33,496 nucleotides of DNA from Halorientalis persicus (GCF_900110215.1 NZ_FOCX01000033.1:1-33496); one strand, 5' to 3'. Positions 15,965-25,448 are shown, counted from the stretch's first letter. Made by a program: numbers and translations. Notes: generated by a model from the sequence alone, not told the origin.

Positions 15965-17014
15965 ATGGCCACCCCTACCGCATGGGTCGATCTCGCCAGT
16001 CCCTCGCACCCGTTCTTTTTCAAATCGCTGTCCGATGGCCTCCCAGACGTCGAGGTTCGAACGACCGTTCGGGACAAGACGGAGACCGTCGATCTGACGA
16101 GAGAAGTCGGATTCGAATACGACGTCGTCGGACGCGACTTCGATAACACGCTCCTCCGGAAAGTCGGGATTCCGCTTCGGACCGGGCAGCTCGCGCTATC
16201 CGCACCCGACGCGGATGTCTCGCTCTCGTCCCGGAACGCGATGTGTATCCTCGCCTCGAAGGCGCGCGGAATCCCGTCGATTCACTTCACGGACAACGAT
16301 ATCACGGCACACGTGGACGGGCTCACCTCCGAAAAGCTGTATAACCGACTGGAAGCGATGGCGACACACAACGTCGTCCCGGCCGCCTTTGAGACGACGG
16401 AATTGACCAAGCGTGGAGCCGATCCCGATAGTATCCATACATATGATGGATACAAAGAGGACATCTACATCGCCGGTTTCGACCCCAACCCGGAGTTCAC
16501 TGACCAGTTCCCGTTTGAGGAGTACATCGTGGTGCGCCCGGAGGCACTCGATGCCGCCTACGTCGACGCCGAGCGCTCGCTGGTCCCCGAACTCCTCGCT
16601 GGAGCCGCCGAACGCGACCTCCCCGTAGTGTATCTGCCACGCGGACGCGGCGACGAGGCGTACGCGGATCCGTACGACGGCGACGAGGTGTACGTCCCCG
16701 ACAGCGCGCTGAACGGATTGCAACTGGCGTGGCATTCCCGGTGTATGCTCACCGGGTCGGGGACGATGGCACGCGAGGCGGCATGTATGGAAAAACCGGC
16801 CGTCTCCTTCTTCCCAAACACGCTGTTATCCGTGGACCAAGAGTTGATAGCAGATGATAGAATGAAACATTCCAGAGACGTCGATGAGATTCTGGAGTTC
16901 ATAGACTCCCTCACCTCTTCTGATGTAGAGCCCGATCTGTCTGGATCTAAGCGGGTCTCGAATGAGGTGGCAAAGTTGGTTACCAGATTAATAGACAATT
17001 CGGCCAAGAACTGA
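15965..17014 (+). CDS. DUF354 glycosyltransferase-like protein
   Basis: From ATG 15965 the protein has 349 residues and follows the dehydrogenase by 8 bp. DUF354 proteins have a GT-B fold similar to UDP-GlcNAc 2-epimerase and occur in archaeal glycan loci. Visible patterns are VDLASPSHPFFFKSLSDGL at the start, IHFTDNDITAH near 103-113, YDGYKEDIYIAGFDPNP near 143-159, YIVVRPEALDAAYVD, and LTGSGTMAREAACMEKPAVSFFP near 257-279, a donor-binding type motif. GC content falls sharply after the last motif: 16741-16800 is 38/60 GC and 16861-16920 is 27/60. The last 70 codons therefore look foreign or recombinant. Activity is unknown. Confidence 0.85.
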   Translation: MATPTAWVDLASPSHPFFFKSLSDGLPDVEVRTTVRDKTETVDLTREVGFEYDVVGRDFDNTLLRKVGIPLRTGQLALSAPDADVSLSSRNAMCILASKARGIPSIHFTDNDITAHVDGLTSEKLYNRLEAMATHNVVPAAFETTELTKRGADPDSIHTYDGYKEDIYIAGFDPNPEFTDQFPFEEYIVVRPEALDAAYVDAERSLVPELLAGAAERDLPVVYLPRGRGDEAYADPYDGDEVYVPDSALNGLQLAWHSRCMLTGSGTMAREAACMEKPAVSFFPNTLLSVDQELIADDRMKHSRDVDEILEFIDSLTSSDVEPDLSGSKRVSNEVAKLVTRLIDNSAKN

Positions 17015-17108
17015 ATTTATACATTTATACCAGCATAATGATCACTACGCCAGAATCGTATTGTATGAATAGGCTTATGAACGATAGAACTCTGCTGATA
17101 GATTAATA

Positions 17109-18113
17109 ATGCCCGTTGATTTTACGCAGTGGGTTGACGAGTTCCGGGAGAACTTTTGTGACTCCCCTAAACGTGCGATCATGCAGGCTCTTTGGTGTTC
17201 TTATCTCGGACTGTGGTTCACTGTAACATCGCGGTTCACTTTCGGTCAAAAAATATACGAGCGCGATTGGGATGCGCTCATACTCTTGGATGCATGCCGC
17301 TCTGATGCGTTGAGAGAGGTAGCTCCGGAATATGACTTTCTTGACCAGTCGGAGATAGAGTCGGTCTGGTCTGTGGGCAGTGGGTCACTGGAGTTCATGT
17401 GTAAGAATTTCACGTATGAATACGAAGACCAAATCAACGAGACTGTTTACACTGCTGCGAACGGATTTCTGAACCGAGCGTTCGTTGAGCACGAGTATGC
17501 ACCCAGCGTAGCCATTCCATTTGGATGGCCCAGATACAATGTAGTGAGGGCGGATGATTTCAAAGAACTCACTAATGTTTGGGACTCCCGGTACTCGGAG
17601 CAACTAAAGAATGTCCCTCCCTGGGAAATGACAGATGCGGCTATCTCTGCGGGGCGTCGTAATCCCGACGCGAGTAGGTATATTTTCCATTTCACTCAGC
17701 CGCATATCCCCCATATCAGCGAGGCAGTTGAAGAGGAACGATCGGTAACCGAAAAAGAAGCTGACCCTTGGAAGTACATTCGACGCGGTGATCTTAGCTA
17801 TGAGGTGGCGTACGAACGATATCTAGATAATCTCCGAATAGTGCTGGACAATGTGGAGACTCTCCTGGAAAACTTGGATGTAGATACGGCTGTGATATCT
17901 GCTGATCATGGCGAAGCCTTTGGGGATTGGAGAATTAACGGTCACCCGACCGCCTTCCCACATCCTAATGTAAAGAAGGTCCCATGGATAGAGGTGACAG
18001 CAGAGGACCGTAATACTCGCCAACCCGAACCTATCCCAGAGGAAGTAAACAATTGCAAATCGATTTCAGAATCTACTGTACAGCAACAACTTGAAGACCT
18101 CGGATATATATGA
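17109..18113 (+). CDS. Sulfatase/alkaline-phosphatase superfamily protein
   Basis: The 334-residue protein has the pattern of this superfamily. RDWDALILLDACRSDAL at about residues 49-65 is the metal/nucleophile strand, FHFTQPHIPH near 196-205 is the usual second motif, and VISADHGEAFGDW near 258-270 gives the D-H-G metal ligands. The nucleophile candidate is Cys in DACRSDA. The formylglycine consensus C-x-P/A-x-R is not met, so a classical sulfatase is unlikely. A phospho- or sulfo-group transfer or hydrolysis on the glycan is possible. Its stop overlaps the following ATG by 4 bp (18110). An AGGCTTATGA near 17071-17080 is a candidate TATA region. Confidence 0.8.
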   Translation: MPVDFTQWVDEFRENFCDSPKRAIMQALWCSYLGLWFTVTSRFTFGQKIYERDWDALILLDACRSDALREVAPEYDFLDQSEIESVWSVGSGSLEFMCKNFTYEYEDQINETVYTAANGFLNRAFVEHEYAPSVAIPFGWPRYNVVRADDFKELTNVWDSRYSEQLKNVPPWEMTDAAISAGRRNPDASRYIFHFTQPHIPHISEAVEEERSVTEKEADPWKYIRRGDLSYEVAYERYLDNLRIVLDNVETLLENLDVDTAVISADHGEAFGDWRINGHPTAFPHPNVKKVPWIEVTAEDRNTRQPEPIPEEVNNCKSISESTVQQQLEDLGYI

Positions 18114-20032
18114 AGACTGGGCTGCGAAAGTATTCCACAACCGCGCTAAAAGATTATAAAATACTCTCTATAATCGCTATTATTCTTGGAATAGTCGGAA
18201 CCTCACTCAATATCGTCGTTACAAACCCCTATATTGTGACTTTTCCACCCGCCTTGTTAATTTCTGGACTGATTAGCTATACGACTGAGTACAGAGCAAA
18301 TCAACCTACGCTATCCCCAGATTTAGGTATCAAACCACTACTCTCTCTCCACCTCTTTATTAGCGCACTAATCATAGTCCTATTTAGTTTGACAAAAACC
18401 CGGGGAGAGATAGTCTTACTACTGTCTGCAGTACTCGTTGGCCTAACAGCACTCTCGATCGTCAAAACTGACAACCTCTATTTTCAGCTCGCGCTGATAC
18501 TGTTAACCGGCCTCGTAATTCGTGCAACTATATTATTCTCATCGCCTGTTCCTCTGGGAAATGATACACTCTTCCACCAAAGAATGGCGGGAGAGATTGC
18601 ACAAGCAGGTGATCTTGTTCCCTTAATTGAAGAAAACTCGAAACACTTCGATATACCGCTCTATCACGTGTTTGTCTCATCTGTTGTAATACTAGTGGAC
18701 CTGGACCCACAGCTTAGTTCTTTTATCGGCATAACTATTCCGAGTCTGGTTGTACCAGCACTGGTTGTTACCTGGATAGTAAACCGGCATTTTGACTCGA
18801 CCGCTGCGGCTATCTCTGCTTTCCTGGTCGTCACCACCGATTCAGTCATTCGGTGGAGTATCACACCCTCTACGACTACGTACGGATTCATACTTGGTGT
18901 GCTGATACTAATGACAGTGATTTTGCAGCGGGAGCACAGAATTCGCTATATATTCGCTTTCTTGATTATCGCACTTACCTTCTCACATCAGACTACCAGC
19001 GTTATAACCCTATCAATTGTCATATTATACGCTATTGGAAAGGTTTTGTCAGAAGATGAAATACACATCACTACACCAATTCTATTTGGTCTATTAGTAA
19101 TCGGATCGTTTCTTTTTGCGCGAATTAATGGACCAGGTGGGGACTTGACCGTCCTGGGAAAGCTAGCTTTGGTCATCGGGTCGTCTATTCAATTACTATC
19201 CGTTGACACAGGTGCCAGCTTTCAGATTCCACCGATGGTCAATGCACAACCGGGAGGGACAGCCTCTCTGTCTTCTATTCAAGTCCTCGGACCTGCCCTG
19301 TTATTTCTATTCGGAACGATCGGCTCACTCACTGTTTTAAGATCTGATTCTATTTCGGATCACGCCTGGAACCAGATCTACAAACTTCTCTTGGTTGCGG
19401 CAGGACTCTTTATACCAATATTTATCGGCCCACTAGTTGGGTTCACTCTACTTCTCCCGTACCGCTGGTTCCCATTTGCGTATTTTGTCCTTGCAATACC
19501 AGCGTCTCTCGGGTTGATAGTAATTAGTAAAAAAATTCCGTCAATCTCGTCTGGCTACTTAATTCTGGCATTGCTATTAGTCTCCGGACTTGTTATGGGA
19601 GGAAACTACTTCGGCAGCTATGAGGATCCAGTGTTTGATGAGGATCCGGGCGCGATTCGCTACGAATACACTGAACAAGAAGTGAGTATGTTCTACCATG
19701 CAGCCAGATATTCAACTGGGCCCGTTCGTGGCGACACTGTAGCAACGATAGTGGTAAATCGCCATTTTGACACTAAGACTGCTCGAGGGTTACACTACAA
19801 CTATGACAAGCGGGGGTATTCTGGTGTTCCCCGGGAAACCCTCGTCATTGACCGACCATATGCCCATACAAACCACGCGTGGTATTGGCTAACGTATAGG
19901 GGGAAAACTGGATCAGTCATCGGTGAGTTACCTCGAAATGCACTAAGCTGTGCTGAAGATATCGTTTATGATTCAGGAGGTGAGAGGTATAATGGACACC
20001 TTCTACGCTATACGCGGACTTCCTGCTACTGA
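18110..20032 (+). CDS. Large polytopic membrane protein, GT-C-like
   Basis: The 640-residue protein has about a dozen hydrophobic segments through residue 500, then a soluble extracellular C-terminal domain of about 140 residues. The early loop PLGNDTLFHQRMAGEIAQAGDLVP near residue 148-171 has D152 and H156, resembling the acidic first-loop motif of GT-C glycosyltransferases that use lipid-linked sugars. It is translationally coupled to the sulfatase-superfamily gene (ATGA overlap at 18110-18113). I infer transfer of a sugar from a dolichyl-phosphate donor on the outer face, or a polymerase role. No closer family is identified. It is AT-rich like the rest of the cassette. Confidence 0.6.
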   Translation: MKTGLRKYSTTALKDYKILSIIAIILGIVGTSLNIVVTNPYIVTFPPALLISGLISYTTEYRANQPTLSPDLGIKPLLSLHLFISALIIVLFSLTKTRGEIVLLLSAVLVGLTALSIVKTDNLYFQLALILLTGLVIRATILFSSPVPLGNDTLFHQRMAGEIAQAGDLVPLIEENSKHFDIPLYHVFVSSVVILVDLDPQLSSFIGITIPSLVVPALVVTWIVNRHFDSTAAAISAFLVVTTDSVIRWSITPSTTTYGFILGVLILMTVILQREHRIRYIFAFLIIALTFSHQTTSVITLSIVILYAIGKVLSEDEIHITTPILFGLLVIGSFLFARINGPGGDLTVLGKLALVIGSSIQLLSVDTGASFQIPPMVNAQPGGTASLSSIQVLGPALLFLFGTIGSLTVLRSDSISDHAWNQIYKLLLVAAGLFIPIFIGPLVGFTLLLPYRWFPFAYFVLAIPASLGLIVISKKIPSISSGYLILALLLVSGLVMGGNYFGSYEDPVFDEDPGAIRYEYTEQEVSMFYHAARYSTGPVRGDTVATIVVNRHFDTKTARGLHYNYDKRGYSGVPRETLVIDRPYAHTNHAWYWLTYRGKTGSVIGELPRNALSCAEDIVYDSGGERYNGHLLRYTRTSCY

Positions 20033-20212
20033 GTTTATCTGGACTTAAACTCAAAGTGTATGTGCGCTTGTTCAAAAGCGAGTGATATTCATCTCCTCCT
20101 CCATGTCTAATATGTCTATCTGAATTGGCAAAGTTCATTGCCTCGTTAATATAGCTTCCATACAACACAGATCTCCAAGACAACGAATGTATAGCAGCTA
20201 CTTCATCTAAAT

Positions 20213-21625
20213 ATGAGATTTAAAAGAGAGATAATAACGGTATTCGGCTCTTCGATTCTCCGAAATGTCGCCACTTTTGTTGCTGTGGCCTATTTCTCCA
20301 GAGAGTTGGGCCTGGCCACCCTTGGTAGCTTTTTCCTCTTCCAATCAATTCTGCTGACAGTTTCGATACCAGTTGATTTTGGGATAAAGATCGGAGTTGA
20401 GAAACGCATTAGCGAGGGAAATTCTCCTGCTGATACACTCGCTACAGCAATCGTGGTAAAATTTATTTTACTACTGTTGTCAATCGCTGCTATATTTGGA
20501 TTTAGTGGTGTAATAAACTCTTACGTGGGTGAAAACGTTGCTATCCTACTTGCTATTGCTCTGATTCTGAATGAGTTGGGCCAATTAGGAAAACACACAC
20601 TTCGAGGGGAACAACGGGTGGGGGTGGGAGCGATACTTCAATCCATTCAAACTTTGATTTGGGCCCTATTTGGTGTTGGCCTTACGTTATTGGGTTTCAC
20701 GAATTTTGCCCTCTTTTGGGCTTACCTGATAGGACTGTTCGTTATCTCCTTTTTCTATTGGTATCAGGTAGATACGAAAATAGGGAACCCATCAATATCC
20801 CATGCAAAGGCTATCGTAGGCTATTCAAAATTCGCACTAATCGGATCCCTTGGAGGATTAACATACAACTGGGCCGACATTATACTCTTGGGATTTTTCA
20901 TCTCTCAATCTGCAGTCGGCGCATACGAGGTCGCATGGCGGGTGTCTGCAGCGTCACTGCTGTTAACTAACGCTGTACGCACGACGGTTTTTCCGAAGGC
21001 AAACGAATTAGGCGAAAAAGGCGAGATCGAGCAGCTCGAACGTCTCGTCGAGTCATCCCTGATCCCTTCTTTTTATTTTGTTATCCCTGCTGCGATAGGA
21101 GGTTCAATTATTGGCGGCGAAATTCTATCTCTTGCATTCGAAGCGGAATACCCCTTGTTGAATATCGCACTGGTGATTTTATTGATCGAAAAGGTGCAGA
21201 GAGCCCTTCTGTTACCACTGATTGGGCCAATGCATGGAATCGGTCACGTAGACTATGGTGCATACACGACTATATTTGGACTTGTGACAAATATAATGTT
21301 TAATTTATTACTAATACCTCCGTTCGGAATTCTGGGAGCAGCAGTTGGGACTACTATAGGAAGCACCGCTACCACCACCTCATATGTTTGGTTGCTGTCG
21401 AATGAAATCTCGATATCAATTCCCACCAAAGAAATAATTTGGCTTGGTTTATCTGGGTCAGTTATGGGAGTAGCGATATTTACTGTAAAACCATTATTGC
21501 TCCCAATATCTCTGATTGATCTTACTGGAATTATAATTGGAGCCGCAATAGTATATATAGTAGCATCTCTATCAATTCGCAAAGTGCGAATTGAACTTCG
21601 AAATACTCTCCAATCGATCATTTGA
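20213..21625 (+). CDS. PST-family oligosaccharide flippase (Wzx/AglR-like)
   Basis: The 470-residue protein is hydrophobic throughout, with about 12-14 helices. It starts MRFKREIITVFGSSILRNVATFVAVAYFSRELG, a typical polysaccharide-biosynthesis (RfbX/Wzx) N-terminus with a following GLATLGSFFLFQS. The helix near the middle (VGAYEVAWRVSAASLLLTNAVRTTVFPKANEL) also matches this family. It should move a lipid-linked glycan from the cytoplasmic to the outer face before AglB acts. A 180-bp spacer separates it from the GT-C-like gene, and it is the last + gene before the minus-strand half of the locus. It resembles AglR in general type only; orthology not claimed. Confidence 0.85.
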   Translation: MRFKREIITVFGSSILRNVATFVAVAYFSRELGLATLGSFFLFQSILLTVSIPVDFGIKIGVEKRISEGNSPADTLATAIVVKFILLLLSIAAIFGFSGVINSYVGENVAILLAIALILNELGQLGKHTLRGEQRVGVGAILQSIQTLIWALFGVGLTLLGFTNFALFWAYLIGLFVISFFYWYQVDTKIGNPSISHAKAIVGYSKFALIGSLGGLTYNWADIILLGFFISQSAVGAYEVAWRVSAASLLLTNAVRTTVFPKANELGEKGEIEQLERLVESSLIPSFYFVIPAAIGGSIIGGEILSLAFEAEYPLLNIALVILLIEKVQRALLLPLIGPMHGIGHVDYGAYTTIFGLVTNIMFNLLLIPPFGILGAAVGTTIGSTATTTSYVWLLSNEISISIPTKEIIWLGLSGSVMGVAIFTVKPLLLPISLIDLTGIIIGAAIVYIVASLSIRKVRIELRNTLQSII

Positions 21626-22031
21626 GGACTCCGTTGAAAGCGGTATGCCGAGAGCGGAGAAACCAATCTAGTGAGTTGAAAAAGACGGTAGTTTTATGCT
21701 AGTGAGTACACCGTTATTTGATATAAGATCCACAGTTGTCGCTTGTTCAGAAGGCGACCGCTGGCTGCTAGCGATACCACGCCGCTTCCAATTGACTTTA
21801 AGTCACCGGGAGGACAAGTCCCTAGTCGCTACTCCCCACTTGCGGCGTGACGTTTCTTTTCGCCAGAACTTTTGATATAATATAATTTAATAAGTAACAG
21901 TATATAAGACGAAACGACTGACTGCATCAAAACGGTTACAAACTGTTGCGAGAAAGATTCTTGAGCCGATCTGAACAGCCAAAAGGGTGATACGGATTTG
22001 AAAAGCCTGCTGAGTCACCTTCATGCAAAAA
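21626..22031. other. Intergenic region between convergent genes, with a palindrome-rich patch
   Basis: This 406-bp gap separates the convergent flippase and methyltransferase genes. It holds no long ORF. The stretch 21740-21860 is locally GC-rich and full of inverted repeats: CACGCCGC (21778-21785) pairs with GCGGCGTG (21842-21849). Inside are TGACTT-T-AAGTCA and GGGA/TCCC arms, and just left is CGCT(7 nt)AGCG. It resembles the structured end of an IS200/IS605-type element or a small structured RNA. Both are candidates only. A 14-bp direct repeat TATAAGATCCACAG starts at 21722 and recurs at 22933. Confidence 0.4.
21778..21849. repeat. Nested inverted repeat, possible RNA hairpin or IS end
   Basis: Outer arms CACGCCGC and GCGGCGTG are 8 bp and perfectly complementary with a 56-nt interior. 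Interior arms GGGA and TCCC flank GGACAAG, and TGACTT-T-AAGTCA is a palindrome. The composition contrasts with the AT-rich surroundings. Read on the minus strand, it resembles right-end structures of IS200/IS605-type elements, but no tnpA or tnpB remains are seen. It could act as a bidirectional terminator for the convergent genes, although it lies 150 bp beyond the flippase stop. Confidence 0.35.
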
Positions 22032-22778
22032 TTATGATTCAGGTGGGTCATTCCGAGCTATATAATATTGGTACAGACCAAAATTTGGAGCGAGATTCCG
22101 TTCTGTAATAGCATCAGATATTGGCCGGAGTGTACGTTCTAATCCTGTATTGAAGCCCGGGAGTGAGTAATAACTACCTCGGGCCTCTTTTATTTGCAAA
22201 TCATTTAATATTGCATTTTTCAGTTCCTGAGGTGGTATCCAGTTCTCAACGAGTTGACCATCAGCACTTTCATACGCGCCGGTAAACTCAGCAAAATTAA
22301 GAATAAAATTCATAATACGAGAATATGGGGAATTTGGGTTTGGTGTTGATATAACCAGCCAGCCACCGCTGGTAAGAAGCCTTGTGATTTCTTCGATAGC
22401 AGCTAACTGTAGCGAACGCTCCGGAATATGTTCGATTACTTCAGAGCATACGACAAGATCAAAGGTTCCGGATTTGAATGGTAGGTATGGCAAAGCAGCT
22501 TCTGCAAAAGATGCATCCGTCTTTTCGATTGTTTCCTCCATGAGTGGTGGTTCTGTGATATCAATCGCCATCACATCCTCGAATCGGGTACTGAGAAAGG
22601 TCGTGTTCCGTCCAGAGCCAGAGCCGATGTCAATCACCGAGGCCGTACTGTCAAGGGGGATTTCGTCAACAAGCGAGTGAAGAATTTCATATCTCTGCTG
22701 ATTATCGTATGTAAGATCTGAAGCCTCGGAGAAGTACTCCTGATAAAACTCTCGTGATTGTCGCATCTCCTCGTTCAT
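22032..22778 (-). CDS. SAM-dependent class I methyltransferase
   Basis: The 248-residue protein has the Rossmann-type motif I VIDIGSGSGRN at residues 48-58, an acidic motif II residue in AIDITEPP (D73), and the post-motif FDLVVCSEVIEHIPE (106-120), typical of methyltransferase domain 11/25 proteins. It likely methylates a sugar hydroxyl in the glycan, as methylated hexoses are common on haloarchaeal S-layer glycans. Substrate cannot be read from sequence. It stands on the minus strand, convergent with the flippase. A TTATAT box (minus strand, 22801-22806) is 23-28 bp before the ATG, so the transcript should be leaderless. Confidence 0.85.
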   Translation of the reverse strand: MNEEMRQSREFYQEYFSEASDLTYDNQQRYEILHSLVDEIPLDSTASVIDIGSGSGRNTTFLSTRFEDVMAIDITEPPLMEETIEKTDASFAEAALPYLPFKSGTFDLVVCSEVIEHIPERSLQLAAIEEITRLLTSGGWLVISTPNPNSPYSRIMNFILNFAEFTGAYESADGQLVENWIPPQELKNAILNDLQIKEARGSYYSLPGFNTGLERTLRPISDAITERNLAPNFGLYQYYIARNDPPES

Positions 22779-23104
22779 ATATTATTGGGGGAGTGGAACA
22801 ATATAAGCTAATTTCGACTGTAGAATCTGACCCGGAAACATCGATACAACAGGCTGCGAATATTCGTCTTCGCCTGAGAGCACTCAGGTCTATTTAATGC
22901 GTTACTGCTGGCTATCGTTGAATAGTCACATGTATAAGATCCACAGGTTAACAATCTCTCCGAAATATATAAGATATTAAATCTTAGTAAGACATCCGCA
23001 TGTTTTTCAATCCACACTATTTGTGGGCGCATCACATATAGATGCCCCCAGGAGTATTGGTACTCCCTCTCACCCGAATGGGATATTAGTATCCAAGAAC
23101 AGGT
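22779..23104. other. Spacer between methyltransferase and GT4 genes
   Basis: The 326-bp spacer is AT-rich and contains no supported gene. It carries the methyltransferase promoter at its left end and the second copy of a 14-bp direct repeat (TATAAGATCCACAG, 22933-22946). TGAGAGCACTCA (22876-22887) is a perfect 12-bp palindrome. Confidence 0.4.
22801..22806 (-). promoter_or_regulatory. TATA box for the methyltransferase gene
   Basis: TTATAT (read on the minus strand, within GCTTATATTG) lies at -23 to -28 from the methyltransferase ATG at 22778. The spacing fits a leaderless archaeal transcript. Confidence 0.5.
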
Positions 23105-24286
23105 CTATTCATTGAGTACCGTCCTTTCGTGTTTGTCTACAATGATCTCCCAGTCATAATTCTCAGCAATTTTTAAACCACGTTTGCGGATATCTCGATT
23201 TTTCTCATTAGATTCGATCGCCTGCTCAAGAGTGTTTAACAGCCCTGGCTGAGTTCCATCGTAGAGATAGCCACTAACGCCATGTTCTATAAGGGACTCA
23301 TGGGCAGGTATTTCGGTGGCGATCACAAGACATTCTGCAGCCATATATTCTAGAATCTTTGCTGGGAAGCTGACTTGATACGACTCAATATCTTGAAGCG
23401 GGGAAATGGCGAAGTCAGCTGCGGAGAGTAGTTCCGGGACAGTCTCATGCGGAACTCGCCCCACCCACTCTATGCTATCCGTAACATCGCGGTCTACGGT
23501 CAGTTGTTTAAGGGAACTAACATACGCTTCCGGACCATCTCCAACTACCTTGAACTGCAGATCATGGTTACTGTTTGAGACAGTTTCGATCACATGTTCT
23601 ATGCCCCGGTTCTCTGTAATCGATCCCACATAGACTATTTCCCAACCGGTTTTGTTTTGAGTGGTAGTAGGGTTCTCTCTCGAAAACAAATCCAGATCTA
23701 CACCCATCCCGATTATCGTAGCATCTGACATATCCACTTCATACATCTCCTCAGTTAGACATCTGATTCCATCAGTCAAGCATATAATACGGTCACTCGA
23801 TTTCAAGATGTGACCAATGATCTTCGAATAAAGTTGATACCCGTATTTATATACGTACGATGAAATAGATCCCTCTCTGTCTCTCCCACTCAAAAAGTCC
23901 TGACTCTGCCTGACAGGAACAGATTGCAGCCCGGCTACTAATCTACCAGTAGAAAATTTGGATGCAACCCACCCTTGGATAAGAGACGACTGGAAACAGT
24001 ACACACAATCGTAATCACCTTTCAAAGAGATTATTGTCGACAGAATAGATGATATCAGAATAAAAAGAACCCCAGAAACGATAGGTGTATTACCGACATT
24101 AATCGCTGTCAAGTTCACGTCTTGAAGTGCTTCCCTGTTATGGCCATCGGGGTATTTTCGGCAAATAACACTGATTTCCTGAGATCGGGCCATCCTCTTG
24201 GTTAAGTTATGTGGAACTGTTGTTCCGACTGGATTCGTTACATCCTGATGGTGTATAAATAGGATGCTGTCCTTTTTTTGTACCAT
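23105..24286 (-). CDS. GT4-family glycosyltransferase
   Basis: The 393-residue protein is the usual size for GT4. The N-terminal domain has LFIHHQDVTNPVGTTVPHNLTKRMA, then VYCFQSSLIQGW. The donor domain has WEIVYVGSITENRGIEHVIE near residues 206-225, FKVVGDGPEAYVSSLKQL near 235-252, WVGRVPHETVPELLSAADFAISPL near 262-285, and KILEYMAAECLVIATEIPAHESLI near 298-321, with the E of the EAMA-type motif. It would add a sugar to the growing lipid-linked glycan on the cytosolic face. It has no immediate operon partner; gaps of 223 and 326 bp surround it. AT-rich. Confidence 0.88.
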   Translation of the reverse strand: MVQKKDSILFIHHQDVTNPVGTTVPHNLTKRMARSQEISVICRKYPDGHNREALQDVNLTAINVGNTPIVSGVLFILISSILSTIISLKGDYDCVYCFQSSLIQGWVASKFSTGRLVAGLQSVPVRQSQDFLSGRDREGSISSYVYKYGYQLYSKIIGHILKSSDRIICLTDGIRCLTEEMYEVDMSDATIIGMGVDLDLFSRENPTTTQNKTGWEIVYVGSITENRGIEHVIETVSNSNHDLQFKVVGDGPEAYVSSLKQLTVDRDVTDSIEWVGRVPHETVPELLSAADFAISPLQDIESYQVSFPAKILEYMAAECLVIATEIPAHESLIEHGVSGYLYDGTQPGLLNTLEQAIESNEKNRDIRKRGLKIAENYDWEIIVDKHERTVLNE

Positions 24287-24509
24287 GATGTATTAAGTGA
24301 TCAAGTTACAGCTAGTGTCGCAAAGCCGACTAGAGTTTATCTCTGGTTGATTCAACTGAGATGTCACAGCCCATTGCTGTTTTGGTCGATTGTTGTAGTA
24401 ACTTGTTAACTTAACCTAGTACAGTTAAGCCGAAGAAGTACTGATCAGGAACGGTAAGAGTAACTGCAGAAGCACGTTGAGAGGCGTAGATCGCAAATAC
24501 AGTTCCATA
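24287..24509. other. Spacer between two GT4 genes
   Basis: No ORF or clear promoter is visible here. GTTAACTTAACCTAGTACAG near 24405-24424 is AT-rich. The junction side at 24450-24500 is GC-richer. It may carry a promoter for the 24286 gene, but I could not identify a TATA box with confidence. Confidence 0.3.
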
Positions 24510-25448
24510 TCATTGACGACTCAGTGAACCGGAGAGGACCTCCTTGTATACGTCCAGAATTCTATCACCCATCGTTTCAAGACCGAATTTATCAGCTTCA
24601 TCTCGTCCGTTTGATCTGTCTCCCATAGATAGAACGGTTGTTAGTGCCGTTACTAACTCGTCATTCGTTGAGACGACTTCTGACGGAGTCACTCCACTTA
24701 GCATCTTTCTTATATTCCCTACGTCCCGTGAGATAACCGGGAGGTTACATGCCATAGCTTCTTTGACTGTATTCGGAGACCCTTCATTATCCGAGGTGAT
24801 CAACAGTGCATCGGCGGCGTTCATATAGAATGGCATCTCTTGATACTCGACATCGTATACAGCCTGCAACTTGACCCCTGTTTCCATTTTATCATCGACT
24901 TCATCGACAACGTCCTTTGCAAGTTGATAGTTTTTATTTCCTCTGTAGGGAGCATATGGAAAGAGAACGTGTTTCCCGTCATCCCACCCAACCCTCTCTC
25001 GAGATCTATCTCTGGGGTATGGCTTAAACTGGGCAAGATCAATACCGTGCGGAATAACGTAGGAGTCCACGGGCAGCTGTGAGGCCATCTCTTCAGTCAT
25101 GACAATTACTGCGTCGAAGTATTTTGCAGACTGTTTTCCCACTATGCCGTAGCTATCGTGTACGTCACTTCCCCAGAGTGATAGAACGATAGGCCGGCTT
25201 GGTTGAGCTATTGCGAACGGTCCGGTCAGCCCAAAATTCGCATGGACTATATCGTAGTCTCCCAAGGATTCCCTGAGAACATTTGGGTAGAAAGAGAGGT
25301 AATCGAAACCACTTCGGGAGTCAAATTGGTCTTCTCTCCCGGGTACCTGTAGCGTTACCTGTTCAATCCCTCTAGATTCCAATATAGATACCTGTTGTCT
25401 GTAGAATGGACGCGGGTCAGTAACTAAATTAAGTATTCTCAGGTCCAT
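24510..25448 (-). CDS. GT4-family glycosyltransferase (short)
   Basis: The 312-residue protein is shorter than most GT4 enzymes. It has VHANFGLTGPFAIAQ at about 69-83, LSLWGSDVHDSYG near 88-100, VIPHGIDLAQFKPYPRDRSRERVGW near 131-155, and the donor motif SDNEGSPNTVKEAMACNLPVISRDVG near 219-244. The ATG overlaps the formyltransferase stop by 10 bp (25439-25448), so this is the third gene of an operon with the deacetylase and formyltransferase. I infer that it adds, or acts directly after, the sugar that carries the N-formyl group. The specific donor is unknown. Confidence 0.88.
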   Translation of the reverse strand: MDLRILNLVTDPRPFYRQQVSILESRGIEQVTLQVPGREDQFDSRSGFDYLSFYPNVLRESLGDYDIVHANFGLTGPFAIAQPSRPIVLSLWGSDVHDSYGIVGKQSAKYFDAVIVMTEEMASQLPVDSYVIPHGIDLAQFKPYPRDRSRERVGWDDGKHVLFPYAPYRGNKNYQLAKDVVDEVDDKMETGVKLQAVYDVEYQEMPFYMNAADALLITSDNEGSPNTVKEAMACNLPVISRDVGNIRKMLSGVTPSEVVSTNDELVTALTTVLSMGDRSNGRDEADKFGLETMGDRILDVYKEVLSGSLSRQ

